NCBI RefSeq assembly: GCF_018070465.1
Contig: NZ_JAGPXT010000022.1
Span: 1 to 64,000 of the forward strand
Direction of reading: 5' to 3'
From: Micromonospora sp. C95
GTDB taxonomy: Bacteria; Actinomycetota; Actinomycetes; Mycobacteriales; Micromonosporaceae
Length of the DNA stretch: 64,000 nucleotides
Below, in pieces: positions 1 through 7,495 of this stretch. Positions within the stretch are counted from its first letter, which is position 1; the number at the start of each line of letters is the position of its first letter. A program made the translations under genes and the position numbers. Under the pieces are notes generated by a model that saw only the letters and a list, made by a program, of their open reading frames with translations, was not told the DNA's origin and searched no databases.

Positions 1-95
1 GCTCGAGTACCCCGAAGGGCCTTTCCGCTCGACTTGCATGTGTTAAGCACGCCGCCAGCGTTCGTCCTGAGCCAGGATCAAACTCTCCAACAAAA
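1..95 (-). rRNA. rrs: 16S rRNA, 5' end (partial)
   Basis: Read on the minus strand, positions about 95 down to 1 give the universal 16S 5' region: AGAGTTTGATCCTGGCTCAG (the 27F primer site) followed by GACGAACGCTGGCGGCG and the ACATGCAAGTCGAGCGG segment of helix 6. The gene runs off the left edge, so only the first ~95 nt are present. The exact mature 5' end (somewhere near 91-97) is inferred from homology. This is the start of an rRNA operon whose control region occupies about 96-700. Confidence 0.97.
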
Positions 96-189
96 ACCTG
101 TCGAAAAATCCATCCCAGCAACAAAAATGTTGCCAAAGGAATCCAAACCAACCAGAAAAACTGGCCAGCCCGGGAAAAAACAAATTTGG

Positions 190-231
190 CACTGGCTTAT
201 CAAGCACCCTGTTGAGTTCTCAAAGAACAAC
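190..231 (-). promoter_or_regulatory. rRNA leader element (boxA-like antitermination/processing site)
   Basis: The minus strand carries TTGTTCTTTGAGAACTCAAC at about 230-211, then AGGGTGCTTGATAAGCC. This block is strongly conserved in the leader of actinobacterial 16S genes and includes a boxA-like TGTTCTTTGA segment, so it is read as part of the antitermination and pre-rRNA processing leader. It contains the internal palindrome AGTTCTCAAAGAACA on the plus strand. The leader is clearly more A/T-rich than the rest of the window. Confidence 0.7.
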
Positions 232-310
232 CACACACCATCAGACAACCCCCACAAGGGCCACCATCCGGGGCACCACACCCAACACAACCGCGCCGGG
301 CACTCTTACT

Positions 311-339
311 ACGTTACCCGGTTGTTTCGGTCGTGTCAA
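311..339 (-). promoter_or_regulatory. rRNA promoter, gene-proximal
   Basis: Minus strand: -35 TTGACA (339-334), 17-bp spacer, -10 TAACGT (316-311). This is a near-consensus housekeeping sigma-factor promoter about 215 bp upstream of the 16S gene, with the start expected near 304. It is the best-matching promoter visible in the window. Confidence 0.75.
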
Positions 340-482
340 ACCGGCTTGCACCGGTCTGTCGCAACTTCCACCCATTTCTCCGGGCACCACGATCAAGCCG
401 GCTTCCGCCGTTCCTGTCGTGGTTGTGGCAGGCCAGCCGCTGCGGTCTCCCGCGAGCGCGCCTGGGGCCCTGCCGGTCGTAA

Positions 483-511
483 ACCTTACCCGGTCGGTTT
501 CGCCCCGCCAA
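483..511 (-). promoter_or_regulatory. candidate middle rRNA promoter (weak)
   Basis: Minus strand: TTGGCG (511-506), 17-bp spacer, TAAGGT (488-483). Spacing is ideal but the -35 box is weaker than in the flanking candidates. It lies between the other two, consistent with the multiple tandem promoters usual for actinobacterial rrn operons. Confidence 0.4.
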
Positions 512-643
512 ATCCGCCTCCCGACGAATCTGGGGCACCGCCCGGTTCGCGCACTTGACCGTTGGCCACTTGCCCGAATGGTCCAGCTACGCTCCGGCCT
601 GAGGCTTTCGCCCCGTTTCATCCGTTCCGCGCTGGCAGAGAGA

Positions 644-673
644 AAGTTACGCGCCCGGCCGATTGATCGTCAA
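644..673 (-). promoter_or_regulatory. rRNA promoter, distal
   Basis: Minus strand: TTGACG (673-668), 18-bp spacer, TAACTT (649-644). It lies just past the 3' end of tyrS (stop at 695), so tyrS read-through and this promoter point the same way, toward the 16S gene. Confidence 0.6.
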
Positions 674-694
674 ATCCGCCGGGCGCGTCCCGCG

Positions 695-2011
695 TCACAC
701 CTGTCGTTCGGCGGTCAGGACGTCGACCTCCACCCCGGCGAAGGAACGCTTTCCCCGACGTAGCACGAGGTACCTGCCGTGCAGCAACTCCGCCGGCGAG
801 ACCCCGGCGTCCGCCTCGACGACGCGGGTGTTGTTGACGTAGGCGCCGCCCTCGGCGATCACCCGCCGAGCCTCCTTCATGCTCGGCACCAGGCCGGACT
901 CCTTGAACAGGGTGGCCACGTCGTCCGGCAGTTCGTCGAGGCGTACCAGGCCGGCCTCGGTGAGTGCGGCGCGCAGCGTCACCGCCGACAGCTCGTCGAG
1001 TGAGCCCCGGCCGAAGAGTGCCTGGCTGGCGGCGACCACCTGGGCCATCTCCCGCTCGCCGTGCACCAGGGTGGTCAGTTCCTCGGCGAGAGCGCGCTGG
1101 GCGGCCCGGGACGCCGGCCGCTCTGCTGTCTCCTTCTCCAGTTCCTCCAGCTCCTCGCGGGAGCGGAAGCTGAAGTAGCGCAGGTAACGGCCCACGTCCC
1201 GATCATCGACGTTGATCCAGAACTGGTAGAAGGCGTACGGGCTGGTCATCTCGGGATCGAGCCAGATCGCGCCGCCCTCGGTCTTGCCGAACTTCGAGCC
1301 GTCCGACTTGGTCACCAGCGGGGTGGTGAACGCCTGAACCGGCCCGAGCCCGCGTCGCCGGACGTAGTCGACTCCGGCGGTGATGTTGCCCCACTGGTCC
1401 GAGCCACCGAACTGAAGCTGGCAGCCGTGCCGCCGGTGCAGCTCGAAGAAGTCGTTGGCCTGTAGCAGCTGGTAGCTGAACTCGGTGAAGCTGATGCCGC
1501 TCTCCAGCCGGGCCCGGACCACCTCGCGAGCCAGCATCCGGTTGACCGGGAAGTGCTTGCCCACGTCGCGCAGAAACTCCACCACCGACATCTCGCCGGT
1601 CCAGTCCAGGTTGTTGACCAGGCGGGCGGCATGATTCCCGGTGTACGAGAGGAACGGTGCGAGCTGGTCACGGATGCGCTGGACCCAGCTCGCCACCACC
1701 TCCGGCGGGTTGAGGGTCCGTTCCGCGCTCTCCTTCGGATCACCGATCTGCCCGGTCGCGCCACCGACCAGCAGCAATGGGCGGTGCCCGGCGAGTTGGA
1801 GGCGACGAGCGGTGGTGACCTGCATCAGGTGGCCGACGTGCAGGCTCGGCGCGGTCGGGTCGAAGCCCACATAGAAAGCGGCTCCCGGGCCGTCGAGCAG
1901 CGAGCGCAACTCGTCCGGGTCGGTGGAGTCCTGGAGCAGACCCCGCCAGCGCAGGTCATCGGTCAGGGAGTCCCGCCGGACCGGCGGGAAGGTGCTGTCG
2001 GTCACGGTCAC
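695..2011 (-). CDS. tyrS: tyrosyl-tRNA synthetase
   Basis: Cytoplasmic class I aminoacyl-tRNA synthetase that charges tRNA-Tyr. 438 aa, close to the usual TyrS length. The nucleotide-binding HIGH motif appears as HVGH (58-61) and the KMSKS loop as KFGKT (240-244), the bacterial TyrS form. The GGSDQWGN segment (~202-209) contributes to tyrosine binding. The last ~65 residues form an S4-type RNA-binding domain (SMKEARRVIAEGGAYVN). The start is GTG at 2011; a second GTG two codons in (2005) is possible. It lies directly upstream of the rRNA operon on the same strand and is divergent from the thioesterase gene across a ~90-bp gap. Confidence 0.96.
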   Translation of the reverse strand: MTVTDSTFPPVRRDSLTDDLRWRGLLQDSTDPDELRSLLDGPGAAFYVGFDPTAPSLHVGHLMQVTTARRLQLAGHRPLLLVGGATGQIGDPKESAERTLNPPEVVASWVQRIRDQLAPFLSYTGNHAARLVNNLDWTGEMSVVEFLRDVGKHFPVNRMLAREVVRARLESGISFTEFSYQLLQANDFFELHRRHGCQLQFGGSDQWGNITAGVDYVRRRGLGPVQAFTTPLVTKSDGSKFGKTEGGAIWLDPEMTSPYAFYQFWINVDDRDVGRYLRYFSFRSREELEELEKETAERPASRAAQRALAEELTTLVHGEREMAQVVAASQALFGRGSLDELSAVTLRAALTEAGLVRLDELPDDVATLFKESGLVPSMKEARRVIAEGGAYVNNTRVVEADAGVSPAELLHGRYLVLRRGKRSFAGVEVDVLTAERQV

Positions 2012-2070
2012 CGATTGTCCCCTATCAGCACCGACCTGCCCTACCGGGTTCCGGCGACCGGCATCGGCAC

Positions 2071-2076
2071 TAGGCT
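2071..2076 (+). promoter_or_regulatory. candidate -10 box for the thioesterase gene
   Basis: TAGGCT fits the TANNNT pattern and sits about 28 bp before the preferred GTG start at 2104. No convincing -35 is seen at 17-18 bp, so this is only a candidate. Confidence 0.3.
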
Positions 2077-2103
2077 GGCGAGTCCAAGATCATGGAGGTG
2101 GCC

Positions 2104-2499
2104 GTGGACGTGTCGACGATGTCGGGTGGCTTCTTCGCCCTGCTCGGGCTGGAGTTGGACGAGATCAGCGGGGACCGGGTCACGATCCGCTGGCGGGTCC
2201 GCCCGGAGCTGCACCAGCCGTACGGCATCCTGCACGGCGGGGTCCACTGCTCGGTGGTGGAGACGGCGGCGAGCCTGGGCGCCGGTGTCTGGCTGGGTGA
2301 GCGCGGGCGGGTGGTCGGGGTGTCCAACCAGACCGACTTCCTGCGGGCCGTGGACGAGGGTGAGTTGGTCGCGGTCGGCACCCCGGTGCATCGGGGGCGG
2401 AGCCAGCAGCTGTGGCAGGTGGAGATCACGGACGCGGACCGGCGGCTGGTCGCCCGTGGCCAGGTCCGCCTACAGAACCTCTATCCGGCCGCCGGCTGA
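2104..2499 (+). CDS. PaaI-family hotdog thioesterase
   Basis: About 131 aa, a single 4HBT/PaaI hotdog domain expected to hydrolyse acyl- or aryl-CoA thioesters in the cytoplasm. The helix-start motif HGGVHCSVVETAASLGA (res ~43-59) is the family signature (HGG plus the catalytic acidic residue, here E). Start choice: ATG at 2092 overlaps the best Shine-Dalgarno (GGAGG, 2094-2098), which is spaced 5 nt before the GTG at 2104, so 2104 is preferred; an ATG start would give 135 aa. The substrate cannot be told from sequence. No operon partner: the downstream NRAMP-like gene begins 200 bp away. Confidence 0.85.
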   Translation: MDVSTMSGGFFALLGLELDEISGDRVTIRWRVRPELHQPYGILHGGVHCSVVETAASLGAGVWLGERGRVVGVSNQTDFLRAVDEGELVAVGTPVHRGRSQQLWQVEITDADRRLVARGQVRLQNLYPAAG

Positions 2500-2535
2500 C
2501 AAGGCTCAGCGAACCGACAAGGCTCAGCGAACCGA
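2500..2535 (+). repeat. perfect 18-bp tandem repeat at the thioesterase 3' end
   Basis: CAAGGCTCAGCGAACCGA occurs twice head to tail (2500-2517, 2518-2535), beginning at the base right after the thioesterase stop codon (TGA 2497-2499), followed by a degenerate start of a third copy (CGACGCTCGCCGA). The rest of the gap to 2677 holds no hairpin or gene that I can support. Confidence 0.85.
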
Positions 2536-2677
2536 CGACGCTCGCCGAGCGGCAGCACACCCTCGACTCGGTGTTGGGCCCGGCCGGACCGCCACTCGTC
2601 GTCGTGCTCCCATTCCGGAGCAGGGATGAGAGACGTTTTGCGTAGATAGCGTTACCGGTGGGGTTATCGTCGCGTCG

Positions 2678-2704
2678 ATGACCGAGCCCGCACCGCCGAC
2701 GTGA
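2678..2704 (+). other. 8-codon upstream ORF overlapping the transporter start
   Basis: ATG at 2678 opens the peptide MTEPAPPT, whose TGA (2702-2704) overlaps the GTG start of the transporter (GTGA, 2701-2704). The transporter GTG has no recognisable Shine-Dalgarno, so translation may reach it by termination-reinitiation from this mini-ORF. The ATG itself also lacks an SD. Inference only. Confidence 0.35.
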
Positions 2705-3927
2705 GGAAGCTCCTCGCCGCCACGCTCGGCATCCTGTCCGCGGTCGGCGGCTTCGTCGACATCGGCGACCTGGTCGCCGCCGGTCAGGCCGGTGCCCGCT
2801 TCGGCATGGCGCACGCCTGGGTGCTGCTGCTCGGGGTCGTCGCCATCTGCGCGTACGCGGAGATGGCCGGACGGATCGCGGCGGTGACCGGCCGGGCGGT
2901 GTTCGACCTGGTCCGGGAGCGGCTCGGCGCGCGGATGGCGCTGCTCAACCTGGTGGCGTCGTACCTGGTCACGGTGATCACCCTGGCCGCTGAGCTGGGC
3001 GGGGTGGCGCTGGCGTTGCGGCTGGCGACCGGCGTGCCCTACCTGCTCTGGGTGCCGGTCGCCGGGATCGTGGTCTGGTTGGTGCTGTGGCGGATGCGGT
3101 TTCCGGTGATGGAACGGGTCTTCGGCCTGGCCGGGCTCGCCCTGGTGGTGTTCGCCGTGGCCCTGTTCTGGCTGCCGACCGACTGGGCGGCGCTCGGCCG
3201 CGGCGCGGTGACGCCCGACGACTCCGGTCAGGGGTGGGGGGCGTACTGGTTCGTCGCGGTGGCGCTGTTCGCCTCGACGGTCAGCCCGTACGAGGTCTTC
3301 TTCTTCTCCTCGGGCGGGGTCGAGGAACGGTGGAGCGCCGCAGACCTGGCCGACGCCCGCTTCAGCGTGCTTGTCGGCTTTCCGGTCGGCGGCTTCCTCG
3401 CCCTGTCCCTGATCGCCACGGCGGCGGTGGTGCTGCGCCCCGCCGGCCTGTCGGTGGACAGCCTCGACCAGGTCGCGCATCCGGTGGTGCTGGCCTTCGG
3501 CGCGGCCGGCCTGGCCGTGGCGGCACTTGCGTTCTTCGCGGTCACCTTCGGCGCCGCCCTGGAGACCGGGCTGTCCGCCGCGTACGCCGCCGCGCAGTAC
3601 TTCGGCTGGCAGTGGGGCAAACGGGTGAGCCCGCACGAGGCGGCCCGCTTCCACACCGTGTTGCTGGTCAGCGTGCTGCTCGGGGTGCTGATGCTGCTCA
3701 CCACGGTCGACCCGGTGACCCTCACCGAATACATGCTGATCATCAGTGCGGTGGCGCTGCCGCTGACCTACCTGCCGATCCTGGTGGTCGCCAACGACCG
3801 CACCTACCTGGGTGACCGGGTCAACGGCCGGGCCCTCAACCTGCTGGGCGCGGTGCTGTTGCTGGTCATCCTCGCCGCCTCGATCGTCGCCGTACCGCTG
3901 GCGATCGGTACGAGGATGGGCCAGTGA
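2701..3927 (+). CDS. NRAMP-like divalent metal transporter with altered metal-site motifs
   Basis: 408 aa, 10-11 hydrophobic helices, LeuT-fold NRAMP-related membrane transporter. The helix-1 motif, DPGN in canonical Mn/Fe transporters, reads DIGD (residues ~20-23) inside GGFVDIGDLVAAGQAG. The helix-6 MPHN motif is replaced by SPYE (STVSPYEVFFFSSG, ~198-211). The canonical metal-coordinating Asn and Met are thus missing, which suggests a different substrate (larger or harder divalent ions, as in NRAMP-related Mg transporters) or a different role. The GTG start at 2701 lacks an SD and overlaps the stop of a mini-ORF. Its stop overlaps the first PRC-barrel gene (GTGA), so the three genes look like one operon. 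Confidence 0.8.
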   Translation: MRKLLAATLGILSAVGGFVDIGDLVAAGQAGARFGMAHAWVLLLGVVAICAYAEMAGRIAAVTGRAVFDLVRERLGARMALLNLVASYLVTVITLAAELGGVALALRLATGVPYLLWVPVAGIVVWLVLWRMRFPVMERVFGLAGLALVVFAVALFWLPTDWAALGRGAVTPDDSGQGWGAYWFVAVALFASTVSPYEVFFFSSGGVEERWSAADLADARFSVLVGFPVGGFLALSLIATAAVVLRPAGLSVDSLDQVAHPVVLAFGAAGLAVAALAFFAVTFGAALETGLSAAYAAAQYFGWQWGKRVSPHEAARFHTVLLVSVLLGVLMLLTTVDPVTLTEYMLIISAVALPLTYLPILVVANDRTYLGDRVNGRALNLLGAVLLLVILAASIVAVPLAIGTRMGQ

Positions 3928-4304
3928 GGATCCAGGTCAGCCAGGAGCTGCTCGACCGGCAGCTCGTCGACCGGGACGGGCGGCTGGTCGGCAAGGTCGA
4001 CGACGTGGAGTTCGGGCTCGACGCGGACGGGGTGCCGTACCTGCGGTCGTTGCTCAGCGGGCCGGGCGCGCTCGGGCAGCGGGTCGGCGGTCGGCTGGGC
4101 CGGATGCTGGTGCTGACCGCCGAGCGGTTCGTCACGGACCGGCCGATGGCGCCGCTGCGCATCCCGTACGCGCTTGTCGACCGGGTCGACAGCGCGGTGT
4201 GGCTGCGGGTGCGCGCCGACGAACTACCCACCTCGCCGGTGGAGGAGTGGTTACGCCGGCACGTGATCGATCGGATTCCGGGGGCACACCGTGCGAGCGG
4301 GTGA
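3924..4304 (+). CDS. PRC-barrel domain protein
   Basis: 126 aa, soluble. The N-terminal half (LLDRQLVDRDGRLVGKVDDVEF) is the typical PRC-barrel opening, a beta-barrel adapter fold found in RimM and photosynthetic reaction-centre H subunits. A second half (LRIPYALVDRVDSAVWLRV) resembles the closing strands of such a domain. The GTG start lies in the transporter stop (GTGA overlap, 3924-3927) and the 3' end overlaps the next PRC-barrel gene by 14 bp. Exact function unknown; the tight coupling suggests a partner or regulator of the transporter. Confidence 0.75.
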   Translation: MRIQVSQELLDRQLVDRDGRLVGKVDDVEFGLDADGVPYLRSLLSGPGALGQRVGGRLGRMLVLTAERFVTDRPMAPLRIPYALVDRVDSAVWLRVRADELPTSPVEEWLRRHVIDRIPGAHRASG

Positions 4305-4605
4305 ACTGTTGGGACGGACCGCGTACGACCCTCAGGGCCGTCGCCTGGGTCGGGTGGTGGACCTGGTGCTGCGCGGCCCCGCCGACGGCCCACTGCGGCT
4401 GACCGACCTGGTCGTCACCCGGCACTGGTACGGCCGGTTGAGCGGGCGGCTCATCGGTCCGCAGCGGCATCCGTCGGGCCCGTGGGCGATCCGGACGCTG
4501 GCCCGGTTGCTCGGTCGGAGCACCTGGCAGGTGCCGGTGCACCGGGTGCGGTTGGACCCGCCGCTGCCCGACCCGCCCGATCCGGGTCGGGCGGCGCGGA
4601 GCTGA
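4291..4605 (+). CDS. PRC-barrel domain protein (second copy)
   Basis: 104 aa. The start RAGELLGRTAYDPQGRRLGRVVDLVL is a clear PRC-barrel N terminus. A basic stretch follows (WYGRLSGRLIGPQRHPSG), then a proline-rich tail (PPLPDPPDPG). It begins with GTG inside the previous gene (14-bp overlap) and ends at the convergent terminator before the CNNM-type gene. Probably derived from the same ancestral domain as its neighbour. No catalytic residues are expected; function unknown. Confidence 0.7.
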   Translation: MRAGELLGRTAYDPQGRRLGRVVDLVLRGPADGPLRLTDLVVTRHWYGRLSGRLIGPQRHPSGPWAIRTLARLLGRSTWQVPVHRVRLDPPLPDPPDPGRAARS

Positions 4606-4619
4606 CTCGGAACGTGTCC

Positions 4620-4656
4620 GAGCGGGCCATGCCCGGCCTGGCCGGCGGGCCCGCTC
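4620..4656. terminator. bidirectional hairpin terminator
   Basis: GAGCGGGCC (4620-4628) pairs perfectly with GGCCCGCTC (4648-4656) around a 19-nt loop, in the 60-bp gap between the convergent PRC-barrel and CNNM-type genes. There is no T tract, as is usual in high-GC actinomycetes. Confidence 0.6.
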
Positions 4657-4665
4657 GCACAGCTC

Positions 4666-6060
4666 TCAGCGTCGGGTGCCGTCCAGCACCGACGGGGCGT
4701 CGGCCCGGGGGTCCACCGCGTCGTCCGGCTGCGCCTCTGGCGTGTCCGGTTCCGCCGACGCGGCCGTCTCGGCGGCGTCCGCGGATGCCGCCGCCACCCG
4801 ACGCAGCCGGACACCGGAGACCGCCCGGTCGTCGGCGAGGGTCACCTCCAGCCGCCAGCCGTCGACGGTGAACTGCTCCCCGACGCGGGGGATCCGGCCG
4901 AGACCGGCCAGCAGCAGCCCGGCCACGGTGGTGTAGTCGCCGTCCGGCCGTCCGGGCAGCTCCACGCCGATGTCGGGCAGGTCGTGGACGGGAAAGGTGC
5001 CCGGCAGCAGCAGTGCCCCGTCGTCATCGGTGCGCACCGTACCGACATCCCGGTCGGTCTCGTCGTAGATCTCCCCGACGATCTCCTCGAGGATGTCCTC
5101 CAGGGTGACGATGCCCTCGACGGCACCGCGCTCGTCGACGACCAGCGCCATGTGCTGGCGTTCGGCCTTGAACCGGCGCAGCGCGTCGACCACCGGCACC
5201 GAGTCCGGTAGCAGCAGCGGCGGGCGCGCGTACTCGTCCACCGGTTGGTCGTCACCGACGCCGACCAGATCCCGCAGGTGGATGACGCCCACCGAGTCGT
5301 CCAGGCCGCCGTGGCGGACCACCGGCGCGCGGGAGTGCCCGGAGGCGGCCAGCACGAGTCGGGCGGCCTCCGCGGTGGTGCCGCTGTCCAGGCAGAAGAC
5401 CCGCAACCTCGGCACCAGCACGGCCCGCAGCCGCCGCTCGGCGATCTCCACCGCGCCGGCGATGATGGTCTGCTGCTCCTTGGTGAAGCCGTGGTGGCCG
5501 GCCACGATGTCCCGCAGCTCGTCCGGGCTGATCTCGTCCCGCTCGGGCTTCGGGTCCAGCCCGAACAGCCGTACCACCAGGTCGCTGGTGGCACCGAGCA
5601 CCCAGACGACCGGCCGGGTGAAAGCGGCGAGCAGATCCAGCGGGCGGGCGACGAGCAGCGCCCACCGCTCCGGAACCTGCATGGCGATCCGCTTCGGGGC
5701 CAACTCACCGAAGACCAGGGTGACGAAGGTCAGCACCAACGTGACCAGCACCACGGAGATCGGGCCGGCGGCCCGGCCGAAGACGCCGTCCAGCAGCGGA
5801 ACCAGCGGCTGGGCCAGCGACACCGCGGCGGCGGCCGAGGCGAGGAACCCGGCGAGCGTGATGCCGATCTGGATGGTGGCCAGGAAACGGTTGGGGTCGC
5901 GGGCCAGCCGGGCCAGCACCCGGCCGGTGCGTCCGCTGCGTTCCAGCCGCTGGAGCTGGCTGTCGCGCAACGACACCAGGGCCAGCTCGCTGCCAGCGAA
6001 GATCGCGTTCACCACGATCAGGACTGCGACCAGGGCCAGCTGGCTCCAGTAGCTCTGCAC
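4666..6060 (-). CDS. CNNM/CorC-family transporter (DUF21-CBS-CorC_HlyC)
   Basis: 464 aa polytopic membrane protein of the hemolysin-C/CNNM family, linked to Mg/Co efflux. Residues 1-~195 form the DUF21 membrane domain (about four helices, with the conserved GELAPKRIA motif near 118-126). Two CBS domains follow (~205-330; VDERGAVEGIVTLEDILEEIVGEI is the second), then a CorC_HlyC domain (~345-430). The C terminus ends in an Ala/Asp/Pro-rich tail without structure. ATG start at 6060. Only one member is present here, whereas many actinomycetes carry two in tandem. No direct evidence for the substrate. Confidence 0.9.
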   Translation of the reverse strand: MQSYWSQLALVAVLIVVNAIFAGSELALVSLRDSQLQRLERSGRTGRVLARLARDPNRFLATIQIGITLAGFLASAAAAVSLAQPLVPLLDGVFGRAAGPISVVLVTLVLTFVTLVFGELAPKRIAMQVPERWALLVARPLDLLAAFTRPVVWVLGATSDLVVRLFGLDPKPERDEISPDELRDIVAGHHGFTKEQQTIIAGAVEIAERRLRAVLVPRLRVFCLDSGTTAEAARLVLAASGHSRAPVVRHGGLDDSVGVIHLRDLVGVGDDQPVDEYARPPLLLPDSVPVVDALRRFKAERQHMALVVDERGAVEGIVTLEDILEEIVGEIYDETDRDVGTVRTDDDGALLLPGTFPVHDLPDIGVELPGRPDGDYTTVAGLLLAGLGRIPRVGEQFTVDGWRLEVTLADDRAVSGVRLRRVAAASADAAETAASAEPDTPEAQPDDAVDPRADAPSVLDGTRR

Positions 6061-6181
6061 GCCTGGTTCTCCTTCGCTGGACCGCGCCCCGTGGCGCCGC
6101 CGGTGGTGGCCCCGCCGGCGTAGCGGTGCCTATGCCCACTCGCCCCGACGGTGAATCATCACCCGCCGCGGCCAGGGGCGC

Positions 6182-6817
6182 TCAGCCCTGCGGCAGCGCC
6201 GGTGCCGGCAGGTCCAGTACGTACGACTGCCCCGCGCGGCGGAACCCGAGGCGGTGGTAGTACGGGGCGATCATGCCCGGCGGGCTCAGCACCTGGCGAA
6301 ACCCGCGGTCGGTGAACAGGCTGCTGCGCCGGTAGACGAACTCGCCGGGGGTGAAGTCACGAAACGGCGGGGTGACGTAGTCCAGGTCGACCTGGGCCAC
6401 TCCGTCTCCGGCGTCGCGGACCAGTACCACACCGACGACCTCGTCGGCGCGTACGACGAGGAAGGCGGAACGGCCGGTCAGCCGGTCCCGACGGAAACCC
6501 GGGTTGAACCGGGCGATGTCGGCGGCGTGCACCCGCAGCGTGTGGGCCAGGAACGCGTCGTCGGCACCCACCTCCACCACCTGGTAGGTCTGCTCGTCGT
6601 GGCGGGTGCTGAGCAGCCGCCGCAGGTACCAGATGTTGATCACGGCCAGCACCACGTTCAGCCCGACCATGGGCCACACCCGGATCGTGGCGTTGTAGCC
6701 GATCAGGACGGCGCAGCCGACCAGGTTCAGGGCGCGCAACCGCAGGATGCGCGTCTGCAGCAGCGACCAGACCAGCAACGCGGAGCCGGCCCAGCCGACC
6801 AGTTCCAGCCAGTTCAC
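6182..6817 (-). CDS. membrane-anchored acetyltransferase-like protein (PQ-loop/YgjV-like N terminus plus GNAT-like domain)
   Basis: 211 aa. Residues 1-~70 hold three short hydrophobic helices (MNWLELVGWAGSALLVWSLL; LRALNLVGCAVLIGYNA; VGLNVVLAVINIWYLRRL), like YgjV/PQ-loop small membrane proteins. Residues ~75-205 look like a GNAT acyltransferase: a beta strand with FLVVRADEVVGVVLVRD and a C-terminal YYHRLGFRRAGQSYVLDLP, the usual last helix-strand of GNATs. The acetyl-CoA P-loop is not obvious, so activity is uncertain. ATG start at 6817. The ~120-bp gap downstream (6061-6181) shows nothing I can support. Confidence 0.7.
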   Translation of the reverse strand: MNWLELVGWAGSALLVWSLLQTRILRLRALNLVGCAVLIGYNATIRVWPMVGLNVVLAVINIWYLRRLLSTRHDEQTYQVVEVGADDAFLAHTLRVHAADIARFNPGFRRDRLTGRSAFLVVRADEVVGVVLVRDAGDGVAQVDLDYVTPPFRDFTPGEFVYRRSSLFTDRGFRQVLSPPGMIAPYYHRLGFRRAGQSYVLDLPAPALPQG

Positions 6818-6865
6818 CCCGCGAGGGTAGTCGCTGCCCTGGTCAGCCCGGGTGCCAGGGGCGGA

Positions 6866-7366
6866 TCACGCCGGATCGGTGCGAGGTGCGGCCGGCAACT
6901 CCAGGACGTACTCGTCGATCTCGTGACCGCGGCCCGGGGCGTACGCCCGGTCGGTGCCGCGCACGACGAAGCCGCAGCGGCGCAGCACCGTCAGCGACGC
7001 GGCGTTGTCAACGGCCGTCCGCGCGAACAGTGGCCGGCGGGTGACCTCCCGCAGCAGCGCGGTCAGCGCGCGAGTGGCGTACCCACGGCCCCAGTGCGCC
7101 CGGTCGATCCAGTAGCTGACCTCGAACTCGTCGCCGACCGGGAAGGCCAGCACGTGACCGACCACCGTGCCGTCGACGGTCACCGTGCGGGCCAGGTTGT
7201 CCGGGCCGGTGAGGATGCGGACCCAGTGCGCGGCGAACGCCCGCCGGTCCGTCGGATCCGCGGCACCGAACGCGGCCATCCGGCTGGCCTCCGGGTCGAG
7301 CTGGTGCGTGAAGAACTCCACCAGGTCGTCCTCGCGTACCGGGCGTAGCCGCAGGTCATCGGTCAC
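6866..7366 (-). CDS. GNAT-family N-acetyltransferase (RimJ/RimL type)
   Basis: 166 aa. It has the RimL-like architecture: N-terminal LRPVREDDLVEFFTHQLDPEA, central VVGHVLAFPVGDEFEVSYWIDRAHWGRGYATRAL with the acetyl-CoA binding motif RGYATRA (Q/RxxGxG/A form), and C-terminal NAASLTVLRRCGFVVRGTDR. The probable function is N-acetylation of a protein alpha-amino group or small amine. GTG start at 7366, divergent from ppdK across 129 bp that carry the candidate regulator boxes. Confidence 0.88.
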   Translation of the reverse strand: MTDDLRLRPVREDDLVEFFTHQLDPEASRMAAFGAADPTDRRAFAAHWVRILTGPDNLARTVTVDGTVVGHVLAFPVGDEFEVSYWIDRAHWGRGYATRALTALLREVTRRPLFARTAVDNAASLTVLRRCGFVVRGTDRAYAPGRGHEIDEYVLELPAAPRTDPA

Positions 7367-7391
7367 CGGCCGACGATACGCGGTCCGGTTG

Positions 7392-7429
7392 GGGACCAGC
7401 GGCCCGGTTCGGATCGGCTTTCGGCCCTG
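7392..7429. promoter_or_regulatory. two DevR/DosR-like boxes upstream of ppdK
   Basis: GGGACCAGCGGCCCGG (7392-7407) and TCGGCTTTCGGCCCTG (7414-7429) lie exactly 22 bp apart, so on the same helix face. The first matches the GGGAC-N-GGCCC pattern of actinobacterial DevR/DosR hypoxia-response operators; the second matches mainly in its right half (TTTCGGCCCTG). They are 70-105 bp before the ppdK start. A third, similar box is in front of the ATPase gene. Assignment to a DevR-type regulator is inference. Confidence 0.45.
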
Positions 7430-7495
7430 ACCCCGCCAGGGCCGGTGTTGCTACCAACGAGGCAGAGGCATCGACGGCGAAGTGGAGGCCGGGTC

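Noticed and set aside
2500..2700. rho-independent terminator or insertion remnant between the thioesterase and NRAMP-like gene
   Set aside because: Only an 18-bp tandem repeat is present; no hairpin or inverted termini.
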